Shown here: in pieces, positions 25,348 to 32,224 of the stretch
Position numbering within the stretch: position 1 is the stretch's first letter
Layout of the letters: the number at the start of each line of letters is the position of its first letter
Translations under genes and position numbers: made by a program
The notes under the pieces: generated by a model
Seen by the model: only the letters and a program-made list of their open reading frames with translations
The model's database searches: none
Told to the model about the DNA's origin: nothing
NCBI GenBank assembly: GCA_910586835.1
Contig: CAJUJU010000033.1
Span: 1-41,724 of the forward strand
Source of the DNA: an uncultured Acetatifactor sp.
GTDB lineage: Bacteria > Bacillota > Clostridia > Lachnospirales > Lachnospiraceae
Direction of reading: 5' to 3'
DNA length: 41,724 nt

Positions 25348-26763
25348 ATGATTCAATTTGGTACAGGCGGCTGGAGAGCTGTGATCGGAGACGGATTTAC
25401 AAAGCAGAATATACAGATATTGGCAAAGGCGCTGTGCGAGAAAATGAAGGACGAGGGCATGGCGGGGCATGGGATCGTCATGGGCTATGACAGGCGGTTC
25501 CTCTCCAAGGAGGCCATGCAGTGGGCAGCCGTGGTCTTTGCCGCAGAGGGAGTACAGGCCTATCTGATCAACAAATCCTCCCCTACGCCGCTGGTGATGT
25601 TTTATGTGGAAAAGCACGCCTTTTCCTATGGCATGATGATTACTGCCAGTCACAATCCGGCGATCTACAACGGCATCAAGGTATTCACCGCCGGAGGCCG
25701 GGATGCAGACGAGATTCAGACAAAGGAGATAGAGACCTACATCGCGGGAGTGAAGCTTCCGGTTGCGGAGATGGACTATGACAAAGCGAAGGACAGGGGA
25801 CTGATCCAGGAGATTTACCCGCTGAACGAGTATCTGGATAACCTGATGGCAGCCGTCGATATGGAGACCATCCGGGAAAGCGGTCTCAGGGTGGTGCTGG
25901 ATCCCATGTACGGCGTGTCCGAGACTTCTCTGCGGACCCTGCTGCAGACGGCTCGCTGCGAGGTGGAGGTGATTCACGACAGGCACGACACCCTGTTCGG
26001 CGGACGGCTTCCGGCTCCCACGGCGGCAACGCTCCACATGCTTCAGACCTATGTGACGGACAGGCATTATGACATCGGCATCGCCACCGACGGGGACGCG
26101 GACAGGCTGGGAATCATTGACGACACAGGGCGTTTCCTGCATCCCAACGAGATTCTGGTGCTCTTGTATTACTATCTGAAAAAGTTTAAGGACTGGAAGG
26201 GGCCCGTGGTCCGCAATATCTGCACCACTCATGTGCTGGATCGGGTTGCGGAGGCCTTCGGGGAGAAATGCTATGAGGTTCCGGTGGGCTTCAAATACAT
26301 TTCCGCAAAAATGAACGAGACGGATGCCGTCATCGGAGGGGAATCCTCCGGCGGACTTACCGTAAGGGGACATATCAAGGGGAAAGACGGTATCTACGCC
26401 GCCATGCTGCTGGTGGAAATGATTGCGGCTTCGGGAAAAAAGCTTTCCGCCATCATTGCCGATATCGAGGCGGAGTACGGGCTGATTGACATGGAGGAGA
26501 GAGACTACCGTTTTAATCAGGAGAAGAAGGAGGAAATCCGGAGAATTCTGATGGAGGAAAAGAGGCTTCCCGAGCTGCCTTTCGAGATGGAAAAGGTCAG
26601 CTATCTGGATGGCTCCAAGGTCTATTTTAAAAACGGAGGCTGGGTGATCGCACGGTTTTCGGGGACGGAACCGCTGCTGCGCATCTTTTGCGAGATGCCG
26701 AACCCCAAGGATGCAGCCAATGTCTGCGGGATTTACGAGCGCTTTCTGGGACTGAACGGCTAG
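25348..26763 (+). CDS. Alpha-D-phosphohexomutase (phosphogluco/phosphomannomutase family)
   Basis: 471 residues from the ATG at 25348, 8 nt after GGAAGG; a GTG three codons upstream overlaps the SD. All four signature loops are present: TASHNP with the phosphoserine S101, the metal loop DGDADR (D248 onward), the sugar-selecting GGESSGG, and the phosphate-binding RFSGTEPLLR near the C-terminus. It interconverts hexose 1- and 6-phosphates. Next to the GH94 phosphorylase it would turn the released glucose 1-phosphate or GlcNAc 1-phosphate into the 6-phosphate. The GGESSGG loop is of the PGM/PMM kind, so action on GlcNAc 1-phosphate is only possible, not shown. Confidence 0.88.
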   Translation: MIQFGTGGWRAVIGDGFTKQNIQILAKALCEKMKDEGMAGHGIVMGYDRRFLSKEAMQWAAVVFAAEGVQAYLINKSSPTPLVMFYVEKHAFSYGMMITASHNPAIYNGIKVFTAGGRDADEIQTKEIETYIAGVKLPVAEMDYDKAKDRGLIQEIYPLNEYLDNLMAAVDMETIRESGLRVVLDPMYGVSETSLRTLLQTARCEVEVIHDRHDTLFGGRLPAPTAATLHMLQTYVTDRHYDIGIATDGDADRLGIIDDTGRFLHPNEILVLLYYYLKKFKDWKGPVVRNICTTHVLDRVAEAFGEKCYEVPVGFKYISAKMNETDAVIGGESSGGLTVRGHIKGKDGIYAAMLLVEMIAASGKKLSAIIADIEAEYGLIDMEERDYRFNQEKKEEIRRILMEEKRLPELPFEMEKVSYLDGSKVYFKNGGWVIARFSGTEPLLRIFCEMPNPKDAANVCGIYERFLGLNG

Positions 26764-26841
26764 GAGCGGTTTCTTTGCAGAGCTGTGGGCGGCTTCCGGT
26801 GCGCCGTGGAAAGGAATGTCAGAAAAAGGAGGGGATAGCAC

Positions 26842-26892
26842 ATGGTGTTTCCCTTCCTTTTGTGGTACAATGTTGACTCAGAAAGGCATTGA
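26842..26892 (+). CDS. Possible 16-codon leader ORF
   Basis: AAGGAGGGG (26826-26834) is an excellent SD, 9 nt before an ATG that encodes MVFPFLLWYNVDSERH and stops at 26890-26892. Translation would cross the first arm (26872-26879) of the first repeat hairpin and stop at the start of its second arm (26891-26898). This could control how the repeat folds ahead of the kinase gene. It may instead be the stump of a gene broken by arrival of the repeat. No homology is claimed. Confidence 0.35.
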   Translation: MVFPFLLWYNVDSERH

Positions 26893-26997
26893 GTCAACTT
26901 CTGATTCCATGTGCGCAGAAGCGCACGAAAAAGAGGTACAATGTTGACTCAGAAAGGCATTGAGTCAACTTCTGATTCCATGTGCGCAAAGGCGCAC
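26864..26997 (+). repeat. 71-bp tandem repeat, two copies, each with two hairpins
   Basis: Copies start at 26864 and 26935 and are nearly identical. Each holds GTTGACTC/GAGTCAAC (26872-26879 with 26891-26898; 26943-26950 with 26962-26969) around an 11-nt loop. A compact hairpin GTGCGC-AGAA-GCGCAC (26911-26926) or GTGCGC-AAAG-GCGCAC (26982-26997) follows. The few differences between copies are in the small loop and the tail. It fills most of the gap between the mutase and kinase genes. It is not a CRISPR: no spacers, and only two adjoining copies. Confidence 0.9.
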
Positions 26998-27019
26998 AAA
27001 AATACGGTGAAATTATCTT

Positions 27020-28843
27020 ATGAAAAAACAATTTATACAGAGGAAAGGGAGCCGTCTTTCTCTGCGCGCCATACTGATCAGTATTCTGGCTGCGGCGTGG
27101 ATGATTCCCATCGGCCTGTTCACCTGGTTTATCTTTTATCACTATCAGAGAGCATACACCGAGAAGTCCGACAATCTGATGCGGAATGCGGTGGAGGTTT
27201 CCGGGGTGCTGGTGGAGACAGACCTTGACGAGGCCATCCGGAAGATACAGAAGCCAACCTATGAGGGCGAGTGGGAAGCCGGTTACATGCATTATCTCAG
27301 AGGGAATACCCATCGGAACGCATATCTGGCTTCCATCAAGAGCTCTCTGATCTCCAAGTATTACATGGATGACCAGATTGCCAGATATGCCTTTTATCTG
27401 GAGGGAGACCAGACGCCCAGCTGCTATTCGGCCAAGAACGGCTACAGTTATGCGGATTTTCTGAAATATGTGCAGCCTGTTGTGCTGGATCTTGCCGGTA
27501 GGGATACCAATTATGTGGAGGTGCATGTGACGGATAACCAGATTTATGTCATGCGCAACCTTTACACGGTCAATGATTATCACAGGTACGGCACTCTGGT
27601 ACTGGGGCTGAACAAGGGCACGCTTTTTGCTGGGCTGCCGCTGGAAGACGGGGAGGCAGTGCGCATCGGTTTTCTGGGAGAGGAGGAGCTGCTTTCCCTG
27701 AAGCCGGCGGAGGAGGAAGCGATCTATACCACGCTGCGTGGCTATGCGGAGCAGGACATGGCGGCGGGGAGGACACTGAGTCTGGAATCCGGAAGTGAGA
27801 GAGGGTATTCCCACACCTGTGTCACGGACAACTATATTTTTACGCTTTACTATACCACGCCGGGCGAGACCCTTTACGAGGATGTGTTCCGCATGAACCT
27901 CATTGCGCTGATCACGGTATTTTGCATGATTCCGCTGATCGTGCTCACCTTTTTCCTGCTGCGAAAACATATGCAGAAGCCGCTGGAGAAGCTGGAGACA
28001 GCCTCCCGCAGGCTGAGGGAAGGGGAATTCGGCATTGCCCTGCAGGAGGAACAGGTGCCCAACAGGGAATTTCTGGAGCTGGTGCACTCCTTTAACGCCA
28101 TGTCGGCCCAGCTGAAATATCTCTTTGACACGGTCTACCTGGAACGGATGGCGGCCAAGGACGCCCAGATCGAAGCCCTGCAGGCTCAGATCAACCCCCA
28201 TTTTCTGAACAATACGCTGGAGATGATGAACTGGCAGTCCAGAATGAACGGAGATCTTGAGACCAGCAGGATGATAGAGGCGCTGGGAACGGTGCTGGAT
28301 GCAGGGATGAACCGGAACAACGACAGACTGGTGAGGCTGGCGGAGGAGCTTCGCTGCGGGGATGCCTTTCTCTTCATTATGTCCATGCGCTTCGGGGCCA
28401 GGCTGCGGGTGGAGAAAGAGATTGAGGTGGATCCCCTGCAGGTACAGGTGCCTTCGCTGATCCTGCAGCCCCTTCTGGAAAATGCCATCCGCCACGGCAT
28501 TGAGAAGGTCAATTCCGGAACCGTGTGGGTGAAGATTTATTCCTGGGGAGAGCAGATCCGTATTGATGTGGTGAATACCAGCAGACCGTTAAGCCGGGAG
28601 AAGATGGAGTATATCGACGGCATCATCCAGGGGCGATACCGGATGGATAAGGCGGAACCCGGGGTTCATACTTCCATCGGTATCTATAACGTAAACAGGC
28701 GGATTCAGCTGATCTACGGCCCGGAATACGGACTGACGGTCTCTCAGGAGGGCGAGCTTTTTACGACCCGGATTGCCATTCCATGGAGCATTGAGGAAGA
28801 AGCGGAGACGGGTACAGGGGGAAATGATGCAAAAGAGAACTAG
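27020..28843 (+). CDS. YesM-type sensor histidine kinase
   Basis: 607 residues. Membrane helices at about 16-40 and 292-314 enclose a large extracellular sensor domain. A HAMP linker (about 315-370) and the His_kinase domain follow, with QINPHFLNNTLE (phospho-acceptor H394; the family usually has PHFLYNTLE). The ATPase domain has its N box (LLENAIRHGI, about 485-492) and a SIGIYNV G2 motif. The usual DxGxG-like G1 segment reads VVNTSRPLS, so it is degenerate. The only possible ATG is 27020 because an in-frame TGA lies at 27008-27010; GGTGA (27006-27010) can act as SD. It overlaps the following lipoprotein gene and probably phosphorylates the response regulator encoded after that. Confidence 0.9.
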   Translation: MKKQFIQRKGSRLSLRAILISILAAAWMIPIGLFTWFIFYHYQRAYTEKSDNLMRNAVEVSGVLVETDLDEAIRKIQKPTYEGEWEAGYMHYLRGNTHRNAYLASIKSSLISKYYMDDQIARYAFYLEGDQTPSCYSAKNGYSYADFLKYVQPVVLDLAGRDTNYVEVHVTDNQIYVMRNLYTVNDYHRYGTLVLGLNKGTLFAGLPLEDGEAVRIGFLGEEELLSLKPAEEEAIYTTLRGYAEQDMAAGRTLSLESGSERGYSHTCVTDNYIFTLYYTTPGETLYEDVFRMNLIALITVFCMIPLIVLTFFLLRKHMQKPLEKLETASRRLREGEFGIALQEEQVPNREFLELVHSFNAMSAQLKYLFDTVYLERMAAKDAQIEALQAQINPHFLNNTLEMMNWQSRMNGDLETSRMIEALGTVLDAGMNRNNDRLVRLAEELRCGDAFLFIMSMRFGARLRVEKEIEVDPLQVQVPSLILQPLLENAIRHGIEKVNSGTVWVKIYSWGEQIRIDVVNTSRPLSREKMEYIDGIIQGRYRMDKAEPGVHTSIGIYNVNRRIQLIYGPEYGLTVSQEGELFTTRIAIPWSIEEEAETGTGGNDAKEN

Positions 28844-30173
28844 AAACCACGCGTTTACAGGGGGCCGATGCCGCCGGGGAGCGGCCATGGCACTCCTGAT
28901 GATTGTGACTGTGCTGCATGCGGGCTGCGGCACAAGCGTGGAGGAGTATATGAGTCAGGAGCCGAACCGGGTGGTTCTGCGGACCGTATCCATGTCCGGG
29001 GGAACGAATCCGGGGGCGGGGGTCTACGGGGAAATCCGGCTGGAATTTATGATGGAAAATCCGGACATATTCGTTGAGGATGACTCCCAGAGCTCCGACG
29101 AGCAGTGGAAAACCGGGATAGTCACGGACTTCGCCGTGGGAAACGAGCCGGATGTGCTGCAGTTTTTTACGGATGCCACGGCCAATCAGCTGGTGGCCAT
29201 GGATAAGTTTGTCACTGTTGAGGAGATCAGGGAGGTTTATCCGGATTATGCCGCAGACACACTGGACTGGGCCCTGGAACTGGCGGCAAATGCGGACGGG
29301 GTGTCCCGGGCAGTGCCTACCACCGGCTTCTGGGAAGGGCTGTATGTCAACGAGGATCTGTTCGAAGAGTACGGGCTGCCCCTTCCCACGGACTGGCTCT
29401 CCTTCGTACAGGCGGTGGAGGTTTTCCGGGAGAACGGCATTGTGCCCGTGGCCTGTGCCCTCTCCAATGTGCCGCACTACTGGCTGGAATATCTGCTGCT
29501 GTATACGGCGGGGGAGAAGGACTATCTGGAGCCGGGCAGTGAGCCGCCGGAAAGCTGGATGCGGGCGGTGGAGCTTTTTGGGACGCTTCGGGAAATGGGA
29601 GCGTTTCCCGAGGACACGGACAGCATTACCAATGAATATGCCGCAGAGCTTTTCGAGCGGAAGGAGGCGGCCATGTTTCTGGAGGGCAGTTGGTATCTTC
29701 CGGGGGTGAAAGACAGGGAGCACACTTTGGTGCTGCCTTTTCCGGGAGTGCCGGACCAGAAGATGCAGCCAGGGGCGGTGATCAGCGGCATGACTTCAGG
29801 CTTTTATATTACGAGAAAGGCGTGGAACGACCCCAAGAAGCGGGATGCCGCGGTGCGGTATGTGATGGCTCACACTTGTCAGGAAGCGGTGCAGCGATAT
29901 TATGACGACGGTGGGGGCGCTGCGGTTGCGGCGACGGAGGTAGTGCCGCCGGAGAACCGCAGCCGCCTGGCGGAATGGGCGGCGGAGTACGGGGATCTGG
30001 CGGTGAAAAAGCTGCTTCCCACGGATTCCCGCATGGATCCCCAGGCGTACCAGACGCTGATCGCCGGGATTTCGGAGATTTCCCTGGGCGGTTCGGCAGA
30101 CAGGCTGCTGAGGCGGGTATTTGAGATTGCGGAAGAGAAAGGAGGCCGGAATGTACAAGGTGATGATCATTGA
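28827..30173 (+). CDS. Solute-binding lipoprotein encoded between kinase and regulator
   Basis: 448 residues from ATG 28827 (ATG 28824 is also possible), after AGGGGGAA. It starts inside the kinase gene and ends 23 bp inside the response-regulator gene, so translation is probably coupled. A basic N-terminus, hydrophobic core and lipobox LHAGC (Cys34) show export and lipid anchoring. The body is a family-1 extracellular solute-binding fold (EPDVLQFFTDATANQL, GLYVNEDLFEEYGLPLPTDW, AAMFLEGSWYLPG, SGFYITRKAWND). No permease follows directly; those are beyond the regulator. I infer that it presents a sugar to the kinase, or is a transport receptor under the same control. Confidence 0.85.
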   Translation: MQKRTRNHAFTGGRCRRGAAMALLMIVTVLHAGCGTSVEEYMSQEPNRVVLRTVSMSGGTNPGAGVYGEIRLEFMMENPDIFVEDDSQSSDEQWKTGIVTDFAVGNEPDVLQFFTDATANQLVAMDKFVTVEEIREVYPDYAADTLDWALELAANADGVSRAVPTTGFWEGLYVNEDLFEEYGLPLPTDWLSFVQAVEVFRENGIVPVACALSNVPHYWLEYLLLYTAGEKDYLEPGSEPPESWMRAVELFGTLREMGAFPEDTDSITNEYAAELFERKEAAMFLEGSWYLPGVKDREHTLVLPFPGVPDQKMQPGAVISGMTSGFYITRKAWNDPKKRDAAVRYVMAHTCQEAVQRYYDDGGGAAVAATEVVPPENRSRLAEWAAEYGDLAVKKLLPTDSRMDPQAYQTLIAGISEISLGGSADRLLRRVFEIAEEKGGRNVQGDDH

Positions 30174-30894
30174 TGATGAACCAATCATCGTCCAGGGCTT
30201 TTCCAGGAGCGTGCCCTGGGAGAAATACGGCTGTCAGGTGGTGGCTACGGCGGGAAATGGAATAGAGGGAAAGGCATTGATCGAGAAATTCAGGCCGGAC
30301 ATGATCTTTCTGGATATCTGTATGCCGGAGATGGACGGTCTTACCATGATAGCGGCGCTGAAATCGGAGTTTCCCAAGATGCAGGTGACCATACTTACGG
30401 GGTTCCGGGACTTCGACTATGCCAAGCGAGCGCTGAATCTGGGTGTGGCCAGGTATCTGCTGAAGCCCTCCGGCATGGAGGAGATCGAGGAAGCCATAAG
30501 GTTTATGAGCAGCAGGGTAGAGCCGGGGGAGGATGCCGGGCAGGAGCTGCCGGAGTCCCATGAGAGCGTAGCGGGCAATTTTATCGTGCGAAACGCCCTG
30601 GCCTATATTGAGGAGAACTACAGGGAGAAGCTGCTTTTGTCCGATGTGGCGGAGAAGACTTATGTGAGCCAGTGGCATCTGAGCAAGCTGCTGAACAAGG
30701 AGACAGGACAGAATTTCTCCGAGATATTAAACGGGGTGCGCATTGAAAAGTCGAAGGAGCTTTTGAAAAACCCTTCCCTGCGGATCGGGGATATTGCGGA
30801 GGAGGTTGGATTTTTGGATCTGGCGCACTTCTCCAGGGTGTTTAAGAAAACCTGCGGCATGTCCGCCAATGAATACAGGAACAGACCGGAGTGA
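30151..30894 (+). CDS. YesN-type response regulator, REC plus AraC-family DNA binding
   Basis: 247 residues from ATG 30151, chosen for the AAAGGAGG SD (30138-30145). The receiver domain (about 1-118) has IDDE at 7-10, the phospho-acceptor D55 in MIFLDICMPEMDG, and the LKPS lysine. A short linker leads to two AraC-type helix-turn-helix motifs (about 148-245; LSDVAEKTYVSQWHLSKLLNKETG and IGDIAEEVGFLDLAHFSRVFKK, the latter the family signature). It lacks the long middle region of larger YesN proteins. It should activate the transporter genes downstream, perhaps through the repeats at 30918-31032. Its stop codon lies inside a hairpin. Confidence 0.92.
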   Translation: MYKVMIIDDEPIIVQGFSRSVPWEKYGCQVVATAGNGIEGKALIEKFRPDMIFLDICMPEMDGLTMIAALKSEFPKMQVTILTGFRDFDYAKRALNLGVARYLLKPSGMEEIEEAIRFMSSRVEPGEDAGQELPESHESVAGNFIVRNALAYIEENYREKLLLSDVAEKTYVSQWHLSKLLNKETGQNFSEILNGVRIEKSKELLKNPSLRIGDIAEEVGFLDLAHFSRVFKKTCGMSANEYRNRPE

Positions 30895-30912
30895 CGAAAG
30901 TTACTCCGGTCT
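30883..30912 (+). terminator. Hairpin over the response-regulator stop codon
   Basis: AGACCGGAGT (30883-30892) pairs perfectly with ACTCCGGTCT (30903-30912). The stem extends inward to a C-GAAA-G tetraloop. The TGA stop is at 30892-30894. Only CTTAATCGTTT follows, so it is a poor intrinsic terminator and may instead protect the 3' end of the RNA. Confidence 0.55.
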
Positions 30913-30917
30913 TAATC

Positions 30918-31032
30918 GTTTGCGAGGGGTCTGTAGCGTGGGACGTTCAGGCCCCTCGCATTCGTGGGAAGGGTTTGCTGTGTGGTTTGCGAGGGGTCTG
31001 TAGCGTGGGACGTTCAGGCCCCTCACATTCGT
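30918..31032 (+). repeat. Two 67-bp-period palindromic repeats
   Basis: A 48-bp unit starts at 30918 and again at 30985. In copy 1 TGCGAGGGG (30921-30929) pairs perfectly with CCCCTCGCA (30952-30960). An inner AGCGT-GGG-ACGTT hairpin sits in the loop. Copy 2 (30988-30996 with 31019-31027) has one changed base in its right arm (CCCCTCACA), which breaks one pair. The copies lie between the regulator gene and the transporter promoter, so they could be protein-binding sites or RNA hairpins. Confidence 0.88.
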
Positions 31033-31090
31033 AAAAGCGTCTGCTGCGCAGCCGTCGCCGCTGTGAGGCTTGTCTTTTACTCATGTGAGG
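31021..31090 (+). repeat. Inverted repeat competing with the second palindrome
   Basis: CCTCACATTCGTAAAAG (31021-31037) can pair with CTTTTACTCATGTGAGG (31074-31090), 15 of 17 positions. Its 5' arm overlaps the right arm of the preceding palindrome, so the two helices exclude each other. The loop holds the palindrome GCTGCGCAGC. Confidence 0.75.
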
Positions 31091-31108
31091 GCGCTCCGCG
31101 CATACAGC

Positions 31109-31158
31109 AATTTATACAACGAGCCTTCTGCGCAAGCGCCGGGCTCTTTGTATAAATT
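31109..31158 (+). repeat. Long hairpin upstream of the transporter promoter
   Basis: AATTTATACAACGAGCC (31109-31125) pairs with GGCTCTTTGTATAAATT (31142-31158), with a single mismatch in 17. The 16-nt loop holds GCGC-AA-GCGC. There is no T run after it, so it is not a standard terminator. Confidence 0.85.
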
Positions 31159-31215
31159 GTTGCATGGCTGAACTGGTAAAGCACAAAATCTGCATAAAAA
31201 CGACAAGCTGGTGCC

Positions 31216-31244
31216 GTGACTTTCGGCGGGGAGGGGGATAAAAT
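31216..31244 (+). promoter_or_regulatory. Candidate promoter of the ABC transporter operon
   Basis: GTGACT (31216-31221), a 17-bp spacer and TAAAAT (31239-31244). The -35 box is imperfect, as expected for a promoter that needs an activator such as the adjacent AraC-type regulator. It is downstream of all the repeats, so these would be upstream DNA elements if this is the only promoter. Confidence 0.5.
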
Positions 31245-31282
31245 AGAGACATAAGATAACAAAGAGAAAGCGAGAGGATGTT

Positions 31283-32209
31283 ATGAAGGGCAAGACAAAA
31301 AAGACACTGCTTCTCACCACAATGGTGCTGCCCGGCGCAATCTGGTTTTTCCTGCTCCGCTATATTCCCATGGCAGGTATGATACTGGCGTTCAAGGACT
31401 ACAAGGTCTACACCAAGGCGCCCAGCTTCTGGAACAACATGGCGAACAGCGAGTGGGTGGGCTTCAGGAATTTCAGGTTTCTGTTTTCCTCCACTGACAC
31501 AGGCAAGATCATCAGAAACACCATCGGTTATAACGTGCTGTGGATTATCCTGGGCCTGGTGCTTTCCGTAGGGCTTGCGATCATGCTGAATGAGATCACC
31601 AGAAAGAAGGTGGCAAAGACCTATCAGACGCTGATGTTCTTCCCTTACTTCTTGAGCTGGGTGGTGGCAAGTTACTTCGTTCTGGCATTCCTGGATCCCA
31701 CCAGGGGCCTGATCACAAGCTGGCAGATGAACAACGGAATGGACGTCATCAACTGGTATCATGAGCCGAAGTACTGGCCGGTGATTCTGACAATCTGTAA
31801 CGTGTGGAAGAATACAGGGTATTCCTCCATCCTGTACCTGGCGGCCATCACGGGCATTGACGGCACTCAGTATGAGGCGGCGGCCATCGACGGCGCCAGC
31901 AAGTGGCAGCAGATCAAAAACATAACGCTGCCGAATCTGCGGCCGATGATCTGTATCCTGTTGATTATGAATGTGGGCAAGATTTTCAACGCGGATTTCG
32001 GACTGTTCTACAGCGTGCCCATGAACTCCGGTTCTCTGTTCGCCACAACGCAGGTTATTGATACCTTTGTATACCGGACCATGACGGCCACAAGCAACAT
32101 CGGCATGAGTACGGCGGCAGGTATGATGCAGCAGCTGGTAGGCTTCGTGTGTATTATGGTGGCAAACAAGGTGGTGTCCCGGATCGACGCGGACAGCAGC
32201 CTGTTCTAG
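31283..32209 (+). CDS. ABC sugar transporter permease, LplB type
   Basis: 308 residues with six predicted membrane helices. It begins with a typical KTLLLTTMVLPGAIWFFLL helix and a YIPMAGMILAFKDY loop shared by LplB-like proteins. The cytoplasmic EAA loop that contacts the ATPase is YEAAAIDGASKWQQ. It starts 6 bp after GAGAGG and forms a three-gene operon with the next permease and a binding lipoprotein. This subgroup imports di- or oligosaccharides. No ATPase is encoded here, so a shared MsmX-like ATPase elsewhere is assumed. Confidence 0.92.
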   Translation: MKGKTKKTLLLTTMVLPGAIWFFLLRYIPMAGMILAFKDYKVYTKAPSFWNNMANSEWVGFRNFRFLFSSTDTGKIIRNTIGYNVLWIILGLVLSVGLAIMLNEITRKKVAKTYQTLMFFPYFLSWVVASYFVLAFLDPTRGLITSWQMNNGMDVINWYHEPKYWPVILTICNVWKNTGYSSILYLAAITGIDGTQYEAAAIDGASKWQQIKNITLPNLRPMICILLIMNVGKIFNADFGLFYSVPMNSGSLFATTQVIDTFVYRTMTATSNIGMSTAAGMMQQLVGFVCIMVANKVVSRIDADSSLF

Positions 32210-32224
32210 GGAGGTGAAAGGATT

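Noticed and set aside
26911..27228. 105-codon frame across the tandem repeat and the kinase start
   Set aside because: It overlaps the kinase N-terminus in another frame and consists mostly of repeat sequence. No supporting SD was seen.
22871..28495. Minus-strand frames of over 500 codons opposite the GH94, mutase and kinase genes
   Set aside because: Shadows of real genes. The translated text has no recognisable domain, and gene order on the + strand leaves no room for them.
26864..31032. CRISPR arrays at the two tandem-repeat sites
   Set aside because: Only two copies at each site, units too long, no unique spacers of constant length and no cas genes nearby.
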